Positions 28,470 through 36,913 of a DNA stretch of 64,000 nt are shown here, piece after piece; position 1 is the first letter of the stretch, and every line of letters starts with the position of its first letter. The notes beneath the pieces were generated by a model. The model had not been told where the DNA came from and did not search any database. It saw only the letters and a list, made by a program, of their open reading frames with translations. A program made the position numbers and the translations under genes. Source of the stretch: Actinomyces sp. AC-20-1 (GTDB taxonomy: Bacteria > Actinomycetota > Actinomycetes > Actinomycetales > Actinomycetaceae); the NCBI RefSeq assembly GCF_023369555.1, contig NZ_JACJVC010000004.1:62001-126000 (forward strand), written 5' to 3'.

Positions 28470-29129
28470 TCAGGACATGTCCTGCGGCGGCCGGAAGGCG
28501 GTCTCCTCGCCGGGGGCGATCCTGCGCAGGACGCGCGCGGGTACCCCGCCCACGACCGTCATCGGCGGCACGTTCCTCGTGACGACGGCCCCCGCCGCGA
28601 CGACGGCGCCCTCGCCGATGCTCACCCCCGGCAGGACGGTGACGTTCGCGCCCAGCCAGGCGCGGTCGCCGATGGTGACGGTCGCGGAGAACTGGGCGCC
28701 GGTCAGGCGCAGGTCCGGGTCAAGGGGGTGGCCGGCGGTGGAGATGGTGACGTGGGGGCCGAGAAGGACGCCCGAGCCGATGACGATCTCGGCGTCGTCG
28801 ATGAAGGTGGCACCGGTGTTGAACCAGCAGCCGTCACCGATGCTCGTGTGCGAGCCGTAGGCGCAGTAGATGGGGGTCTCGATCCAGGAGCCCTCCCCGA
28901 AGGAGCGGAAGAGCTCGCGGGCGACGGCGGTGCGCGCCTCGGGGTCGCGGATGGTCGTGGCGTTGTAGCGCTCGGTGAGCTCCTTGCCGCGCACGCGCTC
29001 CTCCTCCAGGTCCTCCAGCCCGGGGCCGAAGTCGACGTAGAGCTCGCCGGTGTCAAGGCGGCGCCGGGTCTCGTCGAGGTCGAGGCGGTACTGCTCGGTG
29101 GTGGGGGCGGGGCGGGCGTCGTTGCTCAT
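28470..29129 (-). CDS. Maltose/galactoside O-acetyltransferase family protein
   Basis: 219-residue left-handed beta-helix acetyltransferase of the LacA/Maa/NodL class. The N-terminal Mac domain (GELYVDFGPGLEDLEEERVRGKELTERYNAT) is followed by hexapeptide repeats (IGDGCWFNTGATFIDDAEIVIGSGVLLGPHVTI), the catalytic histidine region ISTAGHPLD, and TIGDRAWLGANVTVLPGVSIGEGAVVAAGAVVTRNVPPMTVVGGVPARVLR. It transfers acetyl from acetyl-CoA to a sugar. No operon partner indicates the substrate. Confidence 0.92.
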   Translation of the reverse strand: MSNDARPAPTTEQYRLDLDETRRRLDTGELYVDFGPGLEDLEEERVRGKELTERYNATTIRDPEARTAVARELFRSFGEGSWIETPIYCAYGSHTSIGDGCWFNTGATFIDDAEIVIGSGVLLGPHVTISTAGHPLDPDLRLTGAQFSATVTIGDRAWLGANVTVLPGVSIGEGAVVAAGAVVTRNVPPMTVVGGVPARVLRRIAPGEETAFRPPQDMS

Positions 29130-29144
29130 GGGCCCATCGTGTCA

Positions 29145-29180
29145 GACGGCGCCGGACCCGTGGAGGGGCCCGGCGCCGTC
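29145..29180. terminator. Hairpin after the DUF5692 gene
   Basis: GACGGCGCCGG (29145-29155) pairs perfectly with CCGGCGCCGTC (29170-29180) in the gap between the DUF5692 stop and the acetyltransferase start. The two genes are on the same strand, so this would end the DUF5692 transcript. Confidence 0.55.
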
Positions 29181-29186
29181 CGCGTC

Positions 29187-30215
29187 TCAGGCGACGAGGC
29201 CGTGGCGGATGAGGCGGCCGTCGGCGTCGACGACGTTGCTCTGCTCGCCCAGGGCCTTGACCTCGCGCTGGGCGGCGAGGTCGCCGTAGAGCTCGCCCGT
29301 GTAGGGGTTCTTGCGGGTCTTGACGACCTTGAGGGCCATGTAGGCGGCGACGAGGACGTTGCACAGCAGGGCGGCCGCGGAGACGACCATGAGGGAGGTG
29401 GTCGAGTAGGTCGAGCTGACGTGGAAGGCGCCCTCGTCGATGAAGGCGGGCACGGTCTGGGCGAACATGCACCACAGGGCGAGGGTGTGGGCGCGGTGCT
29501 GGAGCCAGGCGCCCTTGCCCAGGGTGAAGGAGCACAGGGTGGGGGCCAGCAGGAGCGCGAAGCCGCAGTACCAGGCGTGGCCGGGCAGGCAGTTGTAGGT
29601 GTAGGCGAAGTTCCACAGGTCGTAGGCGATGACCCAGAACCACAGCATGTCCGGCCAGAGCATGTCGCGCGAGCCGTCGCCCTTGACCTTGCGGCGCACG
29701 ACGATGCCCATCCAGCCGGTGATGGTGACGATGTTGAGCACGCCGGCGGCGGCGTTCATGTAGTTCCAGGGGCCGCCGACCACCCACATGCCGTCGGCGA
29801 CGCCGCCGCCCACGTACTGCAGGCCCACCTGGATGTCACGGGCGACGGCCTCGCAGATGTTGAGGGCGAGGATGAAGGGCGGGAAGCACAGGGCGAGGCG
29901 GTTGTCGGCCAGGCGCCAGGTGGTGCCGTCCTTGCGGGTGCCGTGCAGGTAGCGGATGCACCAGAAGCCGATGCAGCCGGCGGTGGCGGAGTAGACCTTG
30001 GCCAGGTGGAACCAGTCCGTGTAGGTGGTCTCGGACAGGACGGTGAACCACAGGACGGACAGGACCAGCGGCAGGGCGACGAAGGCGCCGAACCCGACCC
30101 ACTTGAAGCGGCGGGTGACCTCGTTGAAGCCGAAGAGGGCGGCGAAGACGAGGATCCAGACGAGCCAGACCTCGATGGCCGAGGCGCCGGCGTCGTAGTT
30201 GAAGGTGAACAGCAT
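29187..30215 (-). CDS. DUF5692-family integral membrane protein
   Basis: 342 residues with about nine hydrophobic segments. Characteristic stretches are MLFTFNYDAGASAIEVWLVWILVFAALFGFNEVTRRFKW, GGPWNYMNAAAGVLNIVTITGW, DMLWPDMLWFWVIAYDLWNFAYTYNCLPGHAWYCGFALLLAPT and a C-terminal tail VVKTRKNPYTGELYGDLAAQREVKALGEQSN. This matches what I recall as DUF5692; no biochemical role is established. Unusually rich in Trp and Tyr. GTAGGAGAG lies close before the ATG at 30215. It is not obviously in an operon. Confidence 0.8.
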   Translation of the reverse strand: MLFTFNYDAGASAIEVWLVWILVFAALFGFNEVTRRFKWVGFGAFVALPLVLSVLWFTVLSETTYTDWFHLAKVYSATAGCIGFWCIRYLHGTRKDGTTWRLADNRLALCFPPFILALNICEAVARDIQVGLQYVGGGVADGMWVVGGPWNYMNAAAGVLNIVTITGWMGIVVRRKVKGDGSRDMLWPDMLWFWVIAYDLWNFAYTYNCLPGHAWYCGFALLLAPTLCSFTLGKGAWLQHRAHTLALWCMFAQTVPAFIDEGAFHVSSTYSTTSLMVVSAAALLCNVLVAAYMALKVVKTRKNPYTGELYGDLAAQREVKALGEQSNVVDADGRLIRHGLVA

Positions 30216-30376
30216 CGTTCTCTCCTACGGCAGCGTTTGTGTCCGGCGTCGTCCCGAGGATGCGGGTGGCGCCGGGTGCGGGGCATCCGACGGACTCACC
30301 CGCCGTGGATGTCTACAACACATTGTGCCCGATCTTGGAGGATTTCCCTGGGGCTGAGGTCCCGGGGAACCCGCCC

Positions 30377-31744
30377 TCAGGCCGCGACGCCCCCCGAGCG
30401 GGCGGTCTGCGCCCCGTCGTCGAGCAGCCGACGGCGGGTGCGCAGGTAGGCGGGGACGAGCAGCACGACGGCGCCCACCCAGGCCAGGGGCTCGCTGGCG
30501 CACACGCCCAGGTAGCCGAGCACCCCTCCGAGCCAGATCGCCACGACGACGCGCATGACGAGCTCGGCCACGCCCGAGTAGAAGGGGGCGCGCATCTTGC
30601 CCAGGCCCTGGAGCGCGCCGCGCAGCACGTAGAGGACCGCGAGGAGCCAGTACGTCAGGGAGAACATGATGACCGCCTGGGCGGACAGGCTCACGACCTG
30701 CTCGGAGCCGTCGCCGACGAAGACGCGCGAGAGCGGCGCGGCGGTCGGCACGAGAATGAGCGCGAGGACCAGCGAGGTGGCGACGGCGAGGACGTTGCCC
30801 TGCCTGACGCCCGCTCGCACGCGGTCCAGGCGCCGCGCCCCGAAGTTCTGGGCGACGTAGGTGGACACGGCCAGGCCGATGGAGGACAGGGTCGAGTTGG
30901 CGAGCCCGTCGATGCGGATGGCGGTGGTGAAGGCGGCGATGGCCTCGGAGCCGAGCTCGTTGAGGCGGAACTGCACGGCGACGACGCCGATGGCGATGAT
31001 CGACATGTTGAAGCCAAGGGGCACGCCCATCTTCAGGTGGTGGCGCAGCTCGGAGCGGGTGACCCTCCAGTCCTCGCGGCGCAGGTGGAAGACGGGGAAG
31101 CGCTTGCGGATCCACCACAGGCACAGCAGGACGCTGATGACCTCGGCGATGGCGGTGGCGTAGGCGGCGCCCTCGACGCCCATGCCGAGCCAGGCGATGA
31201 GGGCGACGTCGAGGACGATGTTGAGGGCAGAGGCGATGGCGAGGAAGACGAGCGGGGTGCGCGAGTCCCCGACGGCGCGGATGATCGCGGACAGGTAGTT
31301 GAAGGCGACGATGGCGAAGGAGGTGGCGAAGCACACCAGGCCGTAGCGCATGGCGTCGTCCATGAGCTCGGCGGGCGTGTGGAGCAGCACGAGCAGCGGC
31401 CTGAGCAGCACCGTGCCGAGGAGCGTGAGCACGACGGTGAGGGCGACGGACACGAGGGTGCCGGCGGCCACGGAGCGGCGCACGGCCACCTCGTCCTGGG
31501 CGCCGTAGGCCTGGGACAGGGGGATGGTCAGACCGCTGGTCATGCCGAAGGAGAAGCCGATGACGAGGAAGAGCAGGACGCCGGTGGCGCCGACGGAGGC
31601 CAGCGGCAGGACGCCGAGGAAGCGTCCGACGACGATGGTGTCCGCGAGCTGGTAGGCCTGCTGGATGATGTTGCCCAGGACGAGGGGGACTGTGAAGGCG
31701 CCGATGACGCGCCAGGGGGTGCCTTCGGTGAGCGGGGTGGCCAT
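30377..31744 (-). CDS. MATE-family multidrug/metabolite exporter
   Basis: 455 residues, twelve predicted membrane helices in two homologous halves. N-terminal GTPWRVIGAFTVPLVLGNIIQQAYQLADTIVVGRFLGVLPLASVG is the classic MATE helix 1-2 sequence; YLSAIIRAVGDSRTPL and VLRGALQGLGKMRAPFYSG are the matching repeats of each half. Such proteins expel cationic drugs or metabolites in exchange for Na+ or H+. The neighbour downstream is the DUF5692 gene, 161 bp away; substrate unknown. Confidence 0.92.
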   Translation of the reverse strand: MATPLTEGTPWRVIGAFTVPLVLGNIIQQAYQLADTIVVGRFLGVLPLASVGATGVLLFLVIGFSFGMTSGLTIPLSQAYGAQDEVAVRRSVAAGTLVSVALTVVLTLLGTVLLRPLLVLLHTPAELMDDAMRYGLVCFATSFAIVAFNYLSAIIRAVGDSRTPLVFLAIASALNIVLDVALIAWLGMGVEGAAYATAIAEVISVLLCLWWIRKRFPVFHLRREDWRVTRSELRHHLKMGVPLGFNMSIIAIGVVAVQFRLNELGSEAIAAFTTAIRIDGLANSTLSSIGLAVSTYVAQNFGARRLDRVRAGVRQGNVLAVATSLVLALILVPTAAPLSRVFVGDGSEQVVSLSAQAVIMFSLTYWLLAVLYVLRGALQGLGKMRAPFYSGVAELVMRVVVAIWLGGVLGYLGVCASEPLAWVGAVVLLVPAYLRTRRRLLDDGAQTARSGGVAA

Positions 31745-31850
31745 GGAGTCCTCGGGTCGGGCAGGGGAGGTCGGATCTGGGCCACCAGCCTATTGGTCTT
31801 CCCGGTTGTTTTCCCTTCGGTCCGGCACGACCCTCGTCACGTTGACCCGA

Positions 31851-32528
31851 TCAGGACAGGCGGCCGCCGTCCATCGTGAGGACCCGGTCGGCGACCGTCC
31901 TGGCCTCGGCCTCGTGGGTGACGACGAGGACCGCGGCCCCCTCGTCGGCCGCCTGCCGCAGGAAGGCCAGGACCACCTCGACGTTCTCGCTGTCCAGCCC
32001 GGCGGTGGGCTCGTCTGCGAGCAGGGCGGCGGGGCCCAGGAGCAGGGCGCGGGCGAGCGCCAGGCGCCGCAGCTCGCCGCCGGAGAGCTCCTGGGGGTAC
32101 TCCCCCGCGAGCTCGGCCAGGCCGACGTCCTCGAGCAGCGACGCCGCACGCGCCACGGGCGGCTGGGCGTCGCCCCGGATGACCGCGGGCAGCAGGACGT
32201 TGTCCAGGACGGTGAGGGAGCGCAGGGCGGCGTGCCCCTGGGGCACGAGGCCGATGCTCCCGTTGCGCAGCCGCGAGCGCTCACCCTCCGCGAGGGCGTA
32301 GAGGTCGCGCCCCTCCACCTCGACCGTGCCGGCGGTGGGGGTGAGCAGCCCGGCGAGCATCATGAGCAGCGTGGACTTGCCGGAGCCGGAGCGGCCCGTC
32401 ACGACGGTCAGGCTCCCGGGGGCCAGCTCGAGGTCCGTGGGGGCCACGGCGGTGAGCACTGCGCCGGAGCGGTGGGAGCGGGGGTAGTCCTTGGTCAGGG
32501 CCCGGGCCCGGATCGTCATGGTCGTCAT
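31851..32528 (-). CDS. ABC transporter ATP-binding protein (MacB/LolD type)
   Basis: 225-residue ATPase. Walker A GRSGSGKS at 45-52, Q-loop LVPQGHAALRSLTVLDNVLLP, signature LSGGELRRLALARALL near 145, Walker B AALLADEPTAGLD, and H-loop VTHEAEAR. The sequence is of the LolD/MacB class that drives FtsX-type permeases rather than importers with binding proteins. ATG 32528 comes one base after the permease stop, with AGGAGGG about 8 bases upstream. Last gene of the five-gene leftward operon starting at 36192. Confidence 0.9.
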   Translation of the reverse strand: MTTMTIRARALTKDYPRSHRSGAVLTAVAPTDLELAPGSLTVVTGRSGSGKSTLLMMLAGLLTPTAGTVEVEGRDLYALAEGERSRLRNGSIGLVPQGHAALRSLTVLDNVLLPAVIRGDAQPPVARAASLLEDVGLAELAGEYPQELSGGELRRLALARALLLGPAALLADEPTAGLDSENVEVVLAFLRQAADEGAAVLVVTHEAEARTVADRVLTMDGGRLS

Positions 32529-32529
32529 G

Positions 32530-33747
32530 TCACTCGCCCTCCTTGAGCACGAGGCTGGGGTCAACGCGGTGGGTGCGGTGCAGGCTGGCGGCCGCGCTGA
32601 GCGCCGCGGCCAGGACGGCCCCGGCGAGGGTGGCGACGGCGGTGAGGGCGACGGCGCCCGCCCCCGGCAGGACGAGGCCGACGCCCAGGGCCTGGCCGAT
32701 GGCCGTGGCGAAGGAGGTGACGACCACCCCCGCGGCGACGATGCCGGCCAGCGCCCCGGCGAGGTTGACGATGACGGCCTCGGCGACGACGGTGCGCCCG
32801 ACCGCCCGGCGGCCGGCGCCCAGGGCGGTGAGGGTGGCGAGCTCCCGGCGGCGCTCGTGGACGACCAGGGCGTGCACGAGGACCGTGACGGCCAGGCCGA
32901 GGCCCCAGATGAGGGCGACGAGCACGGTGACGGTGCGCGCGGCGCTCTCGAGGGAGGCGGCGACGCCCGCGACCATGCCAGAGGCGGTGGTGACGGTGAC
33001 GCCGGGGACCCGGGCGGCGATGGCGGCGGCCACGACGTCGGGGTCGGCGCCGTCGGCGAGGCCCACGGTGACGGCGGAGACGACGTCGTCGGCGTCGACG
33101 TGTCCGTAGCGGTTGAGGTTCTTGTCGAAGGAGGCCTTGAGGACCGCGGCGAAGGTCTCGCGGTTCATGTAGACGGCGTTGTCGAGGCTGGTGCCGGAGG
33201 GGGCCAGCTGGCCGGCGATCCGCAGCTCGTGGTCGAAGAGGGTGAGGGTGCCGGAGACGGTGACGTTGGCCCCGACGACGACCTCCATGGCGCCCACCCC
33301 GTCACCGGCCCCGCCGGTGCCGCCGCGGCTCTGGGCGATCCACGGCTGGATGGTGAAGTCGGTGGCGGGGTCGAAGGCGATGAGCTGGAGGCGGGCGGAG
33401 CAGCAGGAGGACTTGGCGGAGGCGAGGTACAGCTGGGCGGAGACGCGCTCGACGCCCGGGGTGGCGGCGACCTGCTCGACGACGTCGGCGTCCATGTAGA
33501 AGTAGTCGGGCTCGGTCGTCAGGAGGGCCTGCTGGGGGTTGTAGCCGGTGCCGGTGTCCTCGGGGGTGACGAGGACGTCGGCGCCCAGGCGCGAGCGGGC
33601 GAGGTCGAGGCCCTGGCGCACGCCCTGGATGACGAGCCCTCCTCCGAAGGCGGCGACCGCCATGAGGGTCGTGAGGGTGAGCAGGGCGGCGGTGCGGGCG
33701 GGGTAGCCGCGCAGGTTGCGCCACGGCAGGGTCCTCATGGTGAGCAC
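32530..33747 (-). CDS. FtsX-like ABC permease with a CC motif
   Basis: 405 residues: one N-terminal helix, a large extracytoplasmic MacB-like domain (about 45-265) and three C-terminal helices with the FtsX coupling region VHERRRELATLTALGAGRRAVGRTVVAEA. The outer domain carries YFYMDADVVEQVAATPGVERVSAQLYLASAKSSCCSARLQLIAFDPATDFTIQPWI, with adjacent cysteines at 115-116 that could bind a metal. GTG start 33747 has GGAGG 7 bases upstream. It sits between a second permease and the ATPase. The gene set resembles the ABC part of p19/FetMP-type iron-uptake loci. Confidence 0.85.
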   Translation of the reverse strand: MLTMRTLPWRNLRGYPARTAALLTLTTLMAVAAFGGGLVIQGVRQGLDLARSRLGADVLVTPEDTGTGYNPQQALLTTEPDYFYMDADVVEQVAATPGVERVSAQLYLASAKSSCCSARLQLIAFDPATDFTIQPWIAQSRGGTGGAGDGVGAMEVVVGANVTVSGTLTLFDHELRIAGQLAPSGTSLDNAVYMNRETFAAVLKASFDKNLNRYGHVDADDVVSAVTVGLADGADPDVVAAAIAARVPGVTVTTASGMVAGVAASLESAARTVTVLVALIWGLGLAVTVLVHALVVHERRRELATLTALGAGRRAVGRTVVAEAVIVNLAGALAGIVAAGVVVTSFATAIGQALGVGLVLPGAGAVALTAVATLAGAVLAAALSAAASLHRTHRVDPSLVLKEGE

Positions 33748-33766
33748 GTGTGTTCCTCCGGTGGTG

Positions 33767-34978
33767 TCAGACGGTCAGGAGCGCCTGGCCGCCGTCGAGG
33801 CGCAGGGTACGGCGCAGGGCGAGACGGGTGCTGGCGACGGCGGTGAGCAGGGTGAGGCCGACGGCGGCCGCGGCGGCCAGGGCCAGGGCGGGGGCCTGCG
33901 GCGGTCCACCGGGCAGGGTCCTGCCCGCCAGGGCCAGGGCGGTGGCGGCGCAGGCCGCCCCGGCCAGGGCCCCGGCGGCGTGGACGAGCAGCGTCTCGTG
34001 GGTCAGGAGGCGGCGCACGGTGCGGGCGCTGGCGCCGACGGTGCGCCAGACCCGGATCTCCTGGCGGCGCTCGTGCATGAGCAGGGACTGGGTGACGGCG
34101 TGGGCGGCCACGAGCAGCCCCCAGGCGAGGGCGGTGGCGCCGACGACGAGGCCCAGGTGGGCGGTGACGGAGGTGGCGGTGGTGACCAGGGCGGCGTCGG
34201 TGTAGTCGGCGGTCACCTTGCGGACGTAGACGTTGACCCACCCGGCGACGGAGGCGGCGTCGTCGCGCTCGTGGAGGGTGAGGAGGGCGGCGGAGTAGCT
34301 GGTGGCGGGGTCGAGGCCCTGGTAGCGGGTGTCGCCCGCGTCGGTGGCGGCATCGAGGAGGGGGCGCAGGGTGTCGGTGCTGGCCAGGACGGCGTCGTCG
34401 AGCCGGGTGCCGGTGGCGGCGAGGTGGGCGGTGACGGGCCACTGGCGGCCCCAGAGGGTGAGGGTGGTGGGGTCGCCGCCCAGCCTGGTGGCGACGTTCG
34501 CGCCGACGGCGAGGGTGCCGGCGGCGGGGTCGGCGTCGGGTCCCTCCTCGAGCCAGGCGGACAGGGCGGTGTCCGTGGCGGGCTCGTAGCCGACGACCCA
34601 GGCGTCCTGGCCGTCGCTCAGGGTGGCGGTGAGGTAGAGCTGGTGGGTGACGACGGCGATGTCGTCGTTCTGGGACAGGCGGGCCAGGGCGGTGCGCTCG
34701 CGCTGGTAGTCGACGGGGGTGCCCAGGACGGTGAGCGCGTTGTCGGGCACCTGCTGGCGGCCGGCGGTGGGGTAGACGATGACGTCGGCGCCCAGGCGCT
34801 GCTCGGCGAGGAGGAGCTCGGCGAGGAGGAGCTCGGCGCGGGTGCCGGCCAGGAGGGTGAGGCCGGCCATGAGGCAGGCGGCCTGGGCGAGGGCGAGGGC
34901 GAGGAGGATCGCGGTGCGGGCTCGGTGGGCGAGGGCGTTGCGGGCGGGGACGGCGCGCAGGGTGAGGGGGCGGGTCAC
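33767..34978 (-). CDS. FtsX-like ABC permease (second subunit)
   Basis: 403 residues with the same layout as its neighbour: N-terminal helix (about 20-42), outer domain, then three helices with LMHERRQEIRVWRTVGASARTVRRLLTHETLLVHAAGAL. The outer domain has a short duplication (LLLAE twice at about residues 50-60). GTG 34978 overlaps the stop of the lipoprotein gene (GTGA), which fixes the start; a 28-residue upstream extension is an artefact. Together with 32530-33747 it would form the heterodimeric membrane part of the transporter. Confidence 0.85.
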   Translation of the reverse strand: MTRPLTLRAVPARNALAHRARTAILLALALAQAACLMAGLTLLAGTRAELLLAELLLAEQRLGADVIVYPTAGRQQVPDNALTVLGTPVDYQRERTALARLSQNDDIAVVTHQLYLTATLSDGQDAWVVGYEPATDTALSAWLEEGPDADPAAGTLAVGANVATRLGGDPTTLTLWGRQWPVTAHLAATGTRLDDAVLASTDTLRPLLDAATDAGDTRYQGLDPATSYSAALLTLHERDDAASVAGWVNVYVRKVTADYTDAALVTTATSVTAHLGLVVGATALAWGLLVAAHAVTQSLLMHERRQEIRVWRTVGASARTVRRLLTHETLLVHAAGALAGAACAATALALAGRTLPGGPPQAPALALAAAAAVGLTLLTAVASTRLALRRTLRLDGGQALLTV

Positions 34979-35742
34979 GGGCGCGGCTCCCGGCTCGGCG
35001 GGGTGGCCGGTGCGGTGGACGAGGCGGTGGACGGGTCCGTGGCCCCGGTGAGGCTGAGCCACAGGGCGGGGCGCACGCCGAGCTCGGCGTCAACGGCGAT
35101 CCCGGCGGTGACGCTCTCGCCGGCGGCGGAGACGTACTGGGCGGCGTAGTCGTCTCCTCCGGGGGAGCGCAGCCACCAGTCGGCGTGGCCCTCGTCGTCG
35201 GTGTAGAGGGCGGGGCTGGAGGCGGCGGGGGTGACGGTGGCCCGGCCGTTCCACTCGCGGTCCCAGTCGGTGGAGAGGTAGATGACGGCGTCGGTCTCGC
35301 TCAGGGCCAGAACCCGGTCGGTGGTAGGGGCGCCGCCGTCGGTTCCGGTGAGGGACTGGTCCGGGTTGTCCAGGACGGTGGGCTGGACGAGGTCCTGCTC
35401 GGCGGATGTGAGGGCCTGGGTGAGGAAGTCGGCGTTGAGCCAGGCGCGCAGGTCGGAGTCGGCCCAGGTGATGGGCTCGAAGGGGACGTGGTGGTAAGGG
35501 CGGGCGGCGACGACGTCGGCGGTGAGCAGCAGGAGGCGGTCGTCGATGCGGTCCAGGACGATCCACTCCAGGGGCTCGGTGCCGTTGGCGGCGTCGGCGT
35601 CCTGCTCCCAGGTGCCCAGGGTGACGACGTCGCCCTTCTCAGCGGAGGCGTAGTCGGCGGTGGGGGCGGGGGCGCAGGAGCTGAGGGTGCCGGGCAGCAG
35701 GAGGGCGAGCGCGGCCACGGCGGCGCGCACGCGGGTGGTCAT
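34975..35742 (-). CDS. DUF6273-type lipoprotein
   Basis: 255 residues. Signal peptide with lipobox L20-S-S-C23, then a domain with GDVVTLGTWEQD, LEWIVLDRIDDRLLLLTADVVAARPYHH, ITWADSDLRAWLNADFL, and ADWWLRSPGGDDYAAQYVSAAGE...GVRPALWLSL, the pattern of DUF6273. The function of that domain is not established; it is found in secreted bacterial proteins. Being cotranscribed with and overlapping a permease gene, it may be the surface partner of the transporter. The C-terminal 20 residues are Thr/Ser/Pro-rich. Confidence 0.78.
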   Translation of the reverse strand: MTTRVRAAVAALALLLPGTLSSCAPAPTADYASAEKGDVVTLGTWEQDADAANGTEPLEWIVLDRIDDRLLLLTADVVAARPYHHVPFEPITWADSDLRAWLNADFLTQALTSAEQDLVQPTVLDNPDQSLTGTDGGAPTTDRVLALSETDAVIYLSTDWDREWNGRATVTPAASSPALYTDDEGHADWWLRSPGGDDYAAQYVSAAGESVTAGIAVDAELGVRPALWLSLTGATDPSTASSTAPATPPSREPRP

Positions 35743-35766
35743 CGGCCCTGGGGTCGCGGCGGGCCG

Positions 35767-36192
35767 TCAGGCGGCGGCCGGGGCGGGGGCGCGGCGCGCG
35801 CCGCGCAGGGTGGTGACGAGGCCGGCGGCGCCGGTGCCGGCGACGAGGACGCTCATGATGCGGGTGAAGGGCTGGAAGACGGTGTGGCAGCGCATCGTCT
35901 CCATCATGCACAGGGGGCAGATGATGCCGGGCAGGAGGAGGACGACGACGGCGCCGACGACGCCGAGGGCCTGGAGGGCGGCGCGCAGGGCGCGGTTGCG
36001 CACGAAGGCGCTGGCGCCGAGGACGAGAGCGAGGAGGGCTCCTCCGGCGGTGACCTGGTTCTGGCAGTGGTGGCAGTGCATCCAGGTGCCGTCGGGCTTG
36101 GGGTCGCAGGCGGAGAAGACGGTGGTGACGCCGACGGCGAGGAGGGCGGCGAGGGCCGCGGCGGCGAGCGGGAGGGTGCGGGCGATCTTCAC
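35767..36192 (-). CDS. DUF4418-family membrane protein
   Basis: 141 residues with four membrane segments. Cysteines and histidines are conspicuous: SACDPKPDGTWMHCHHCQNQ between helices 1 and 2, and ICPLCMMETMRCHTVFQPFTRIMS between helices 3 and 4, which fits DUF4418 and suggests metal or redox handling. GTG 36192 is chosen because AAGGA lies 6 bases upstream; an in-frame extension to 36333 reads over the promoter. First gene of the operon DUF4418 - DUF6273 lipoprotein - two permeases - ATPase. Confidence 0.75.
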   Translation of the reverse strand: MKIARTLPLAAAALAALLAVGVTTVFSACDPKPDGTWMHCHHCQNQVTAGGALLALVLGASAFVRNRALRAALQALGVVGAVVVLLLPGIICPLCMMETMRCHTVFQPFTRIMSVLVAGTGAAGLVTTLRGARRAPAPAAA

Positions 36193-36235
36193 GGGGGTCC
36201 TTGGTGGTAGCGACGTCCAGCCGGGGTGGCGAAGG

Positions 36236-36267
36236 CTAGTTAAGTCTGGCCTAAGTAGGCTCGTCAA
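36236..36267 (-). promoter_or_regulatory. Promoter with overlapping DtxR/IdeR-like iron box
   Basis: On the minus strand a -35 TTGACG (36262-36267) is followed by an AT-rich -10 region (36237-36244). Overlapping that -10, TTAGGCCAGACTTAACTAG (36236-36254) matches the 19-bp DtxR/IdeR consensus at 13 positions by my count. A repressor bound here would block the ABC operon when iron (or manganese) is plentiful; this is inferred from the match and gene content. Confidence 0.45.
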
Positions 36268-36354
36268 AGCCGGGGGACGGGGCGTCAGCATCCGGGCGGC
36301 AGCCGGGCGCGGCGGGCGGGCCGGACCGGACAAGCCGGGCGGGCGGGCCCGGCG

Positions 36355-36620
36355 TTCCTAGGGTCTTCACAGGGTGGTCGGGGGTGCTCTTTCAGGGTGG
36401 GCGGGTTACATGTGACTCACCGCCGGACGGAACGGGTCGCGAGGGTTGGGGAACCCAGTGACCGGCCCGGACCGAGAGCGGTGAGGGTCCAAGGGAGCCC
36501 TCGCCGCCCGCTCCGGCGAAGGAGGAGCGCTCCCCCTGCTGGGAACCAGGGCGCGGAGCCCCTCATGACGAAGGCCCTCGGGCCCGGGAGAGACAACCCG
36601 GGACCGAGGGCCTCGTCACG
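36355..36620 (+). repeat. Structured 260-bp direct repeat, copy 1 (candidate ncRNA)
   Basis: Matches 36914-37180 at an offset of 559 bp. Positions 36392-36524 (133 bp) are identical in both copies by eye. Internal helices: GGGTT/AACCC around 36443-36456, CGGTGAGGG/CCCTCGCCG (36479-36487 with the arm near 36508), CTCC/GGAG, a variable stem-loop at 36529-36559, and a terminator-like hairpin 36573-36612. In the variable stem-loop the two copies differ in sequence but keep pairing. No ORF is credible. A transcribed structured RNA is likely; an identity with the Actinomyces-1 RNA motif is possible but untested. Confidence 0.7.
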
Positions 36621-36652
36621 CGCGCAGGCAGGCGCTGGCCGGCACTGAGCCC

Positions 36653-36753
36653 TCACTGCATTCACTGAAGGCTCTCACTCAATAGAGTGAGCGCCTCATT
36701 TGATTCAGTGACGACCTCACTTTCTACAGTGAGGACACTCCGATCTTCAGTGA
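36653..36753. promoter_or_regulatory. Operator array A (orphan; TCACT-N6-AGTGA sites every 21-22 bp)
   Basis: Five consecutive sites: a decayed TCACT...ACTGA (36653-36668), TCACTCAATAGAGTGA (36675-36690), TCATTTGATTCAGTGA (36696-36711), TCACTTTCTACAGTGA (36717-36732), and a half site CACTCC...TTCAGTGA ending 36753. Starts are 21-22 bp apart, two helical turns. The array has no gene start beside it. It matches array B at 38929-39051 in unit, period and final half site. Confidence 0.7.
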
Positions 36754-36912
36754 CGACTCGGTCTGGCCGCCGTCGAGGCCCTCGCCCGCGGGGAGGCCAC
36801 TGATGCCGCGATCTGCCGCATCTACCTGGCTTCTCGAGCCAGGGCGGGACACGGCCGAGGTCCGCGCTGCGGCGTGACGACGGCGTCGCGGCGGGATGAT
36901 GGGTGGATCGGA
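36754..36912. other. Non-coding gap with a possible short coding remnant
   Basis: Between array A and repeat copy 2. One plus-strand frame around 36763-36845 reads GLAAVEALARGEATDAAICRIYLASRARAG, which looks protein-like but has no start or length to support a gene. Nothing else is visible. Confidence 0.25.
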
Positions 36913-36913
36913 T

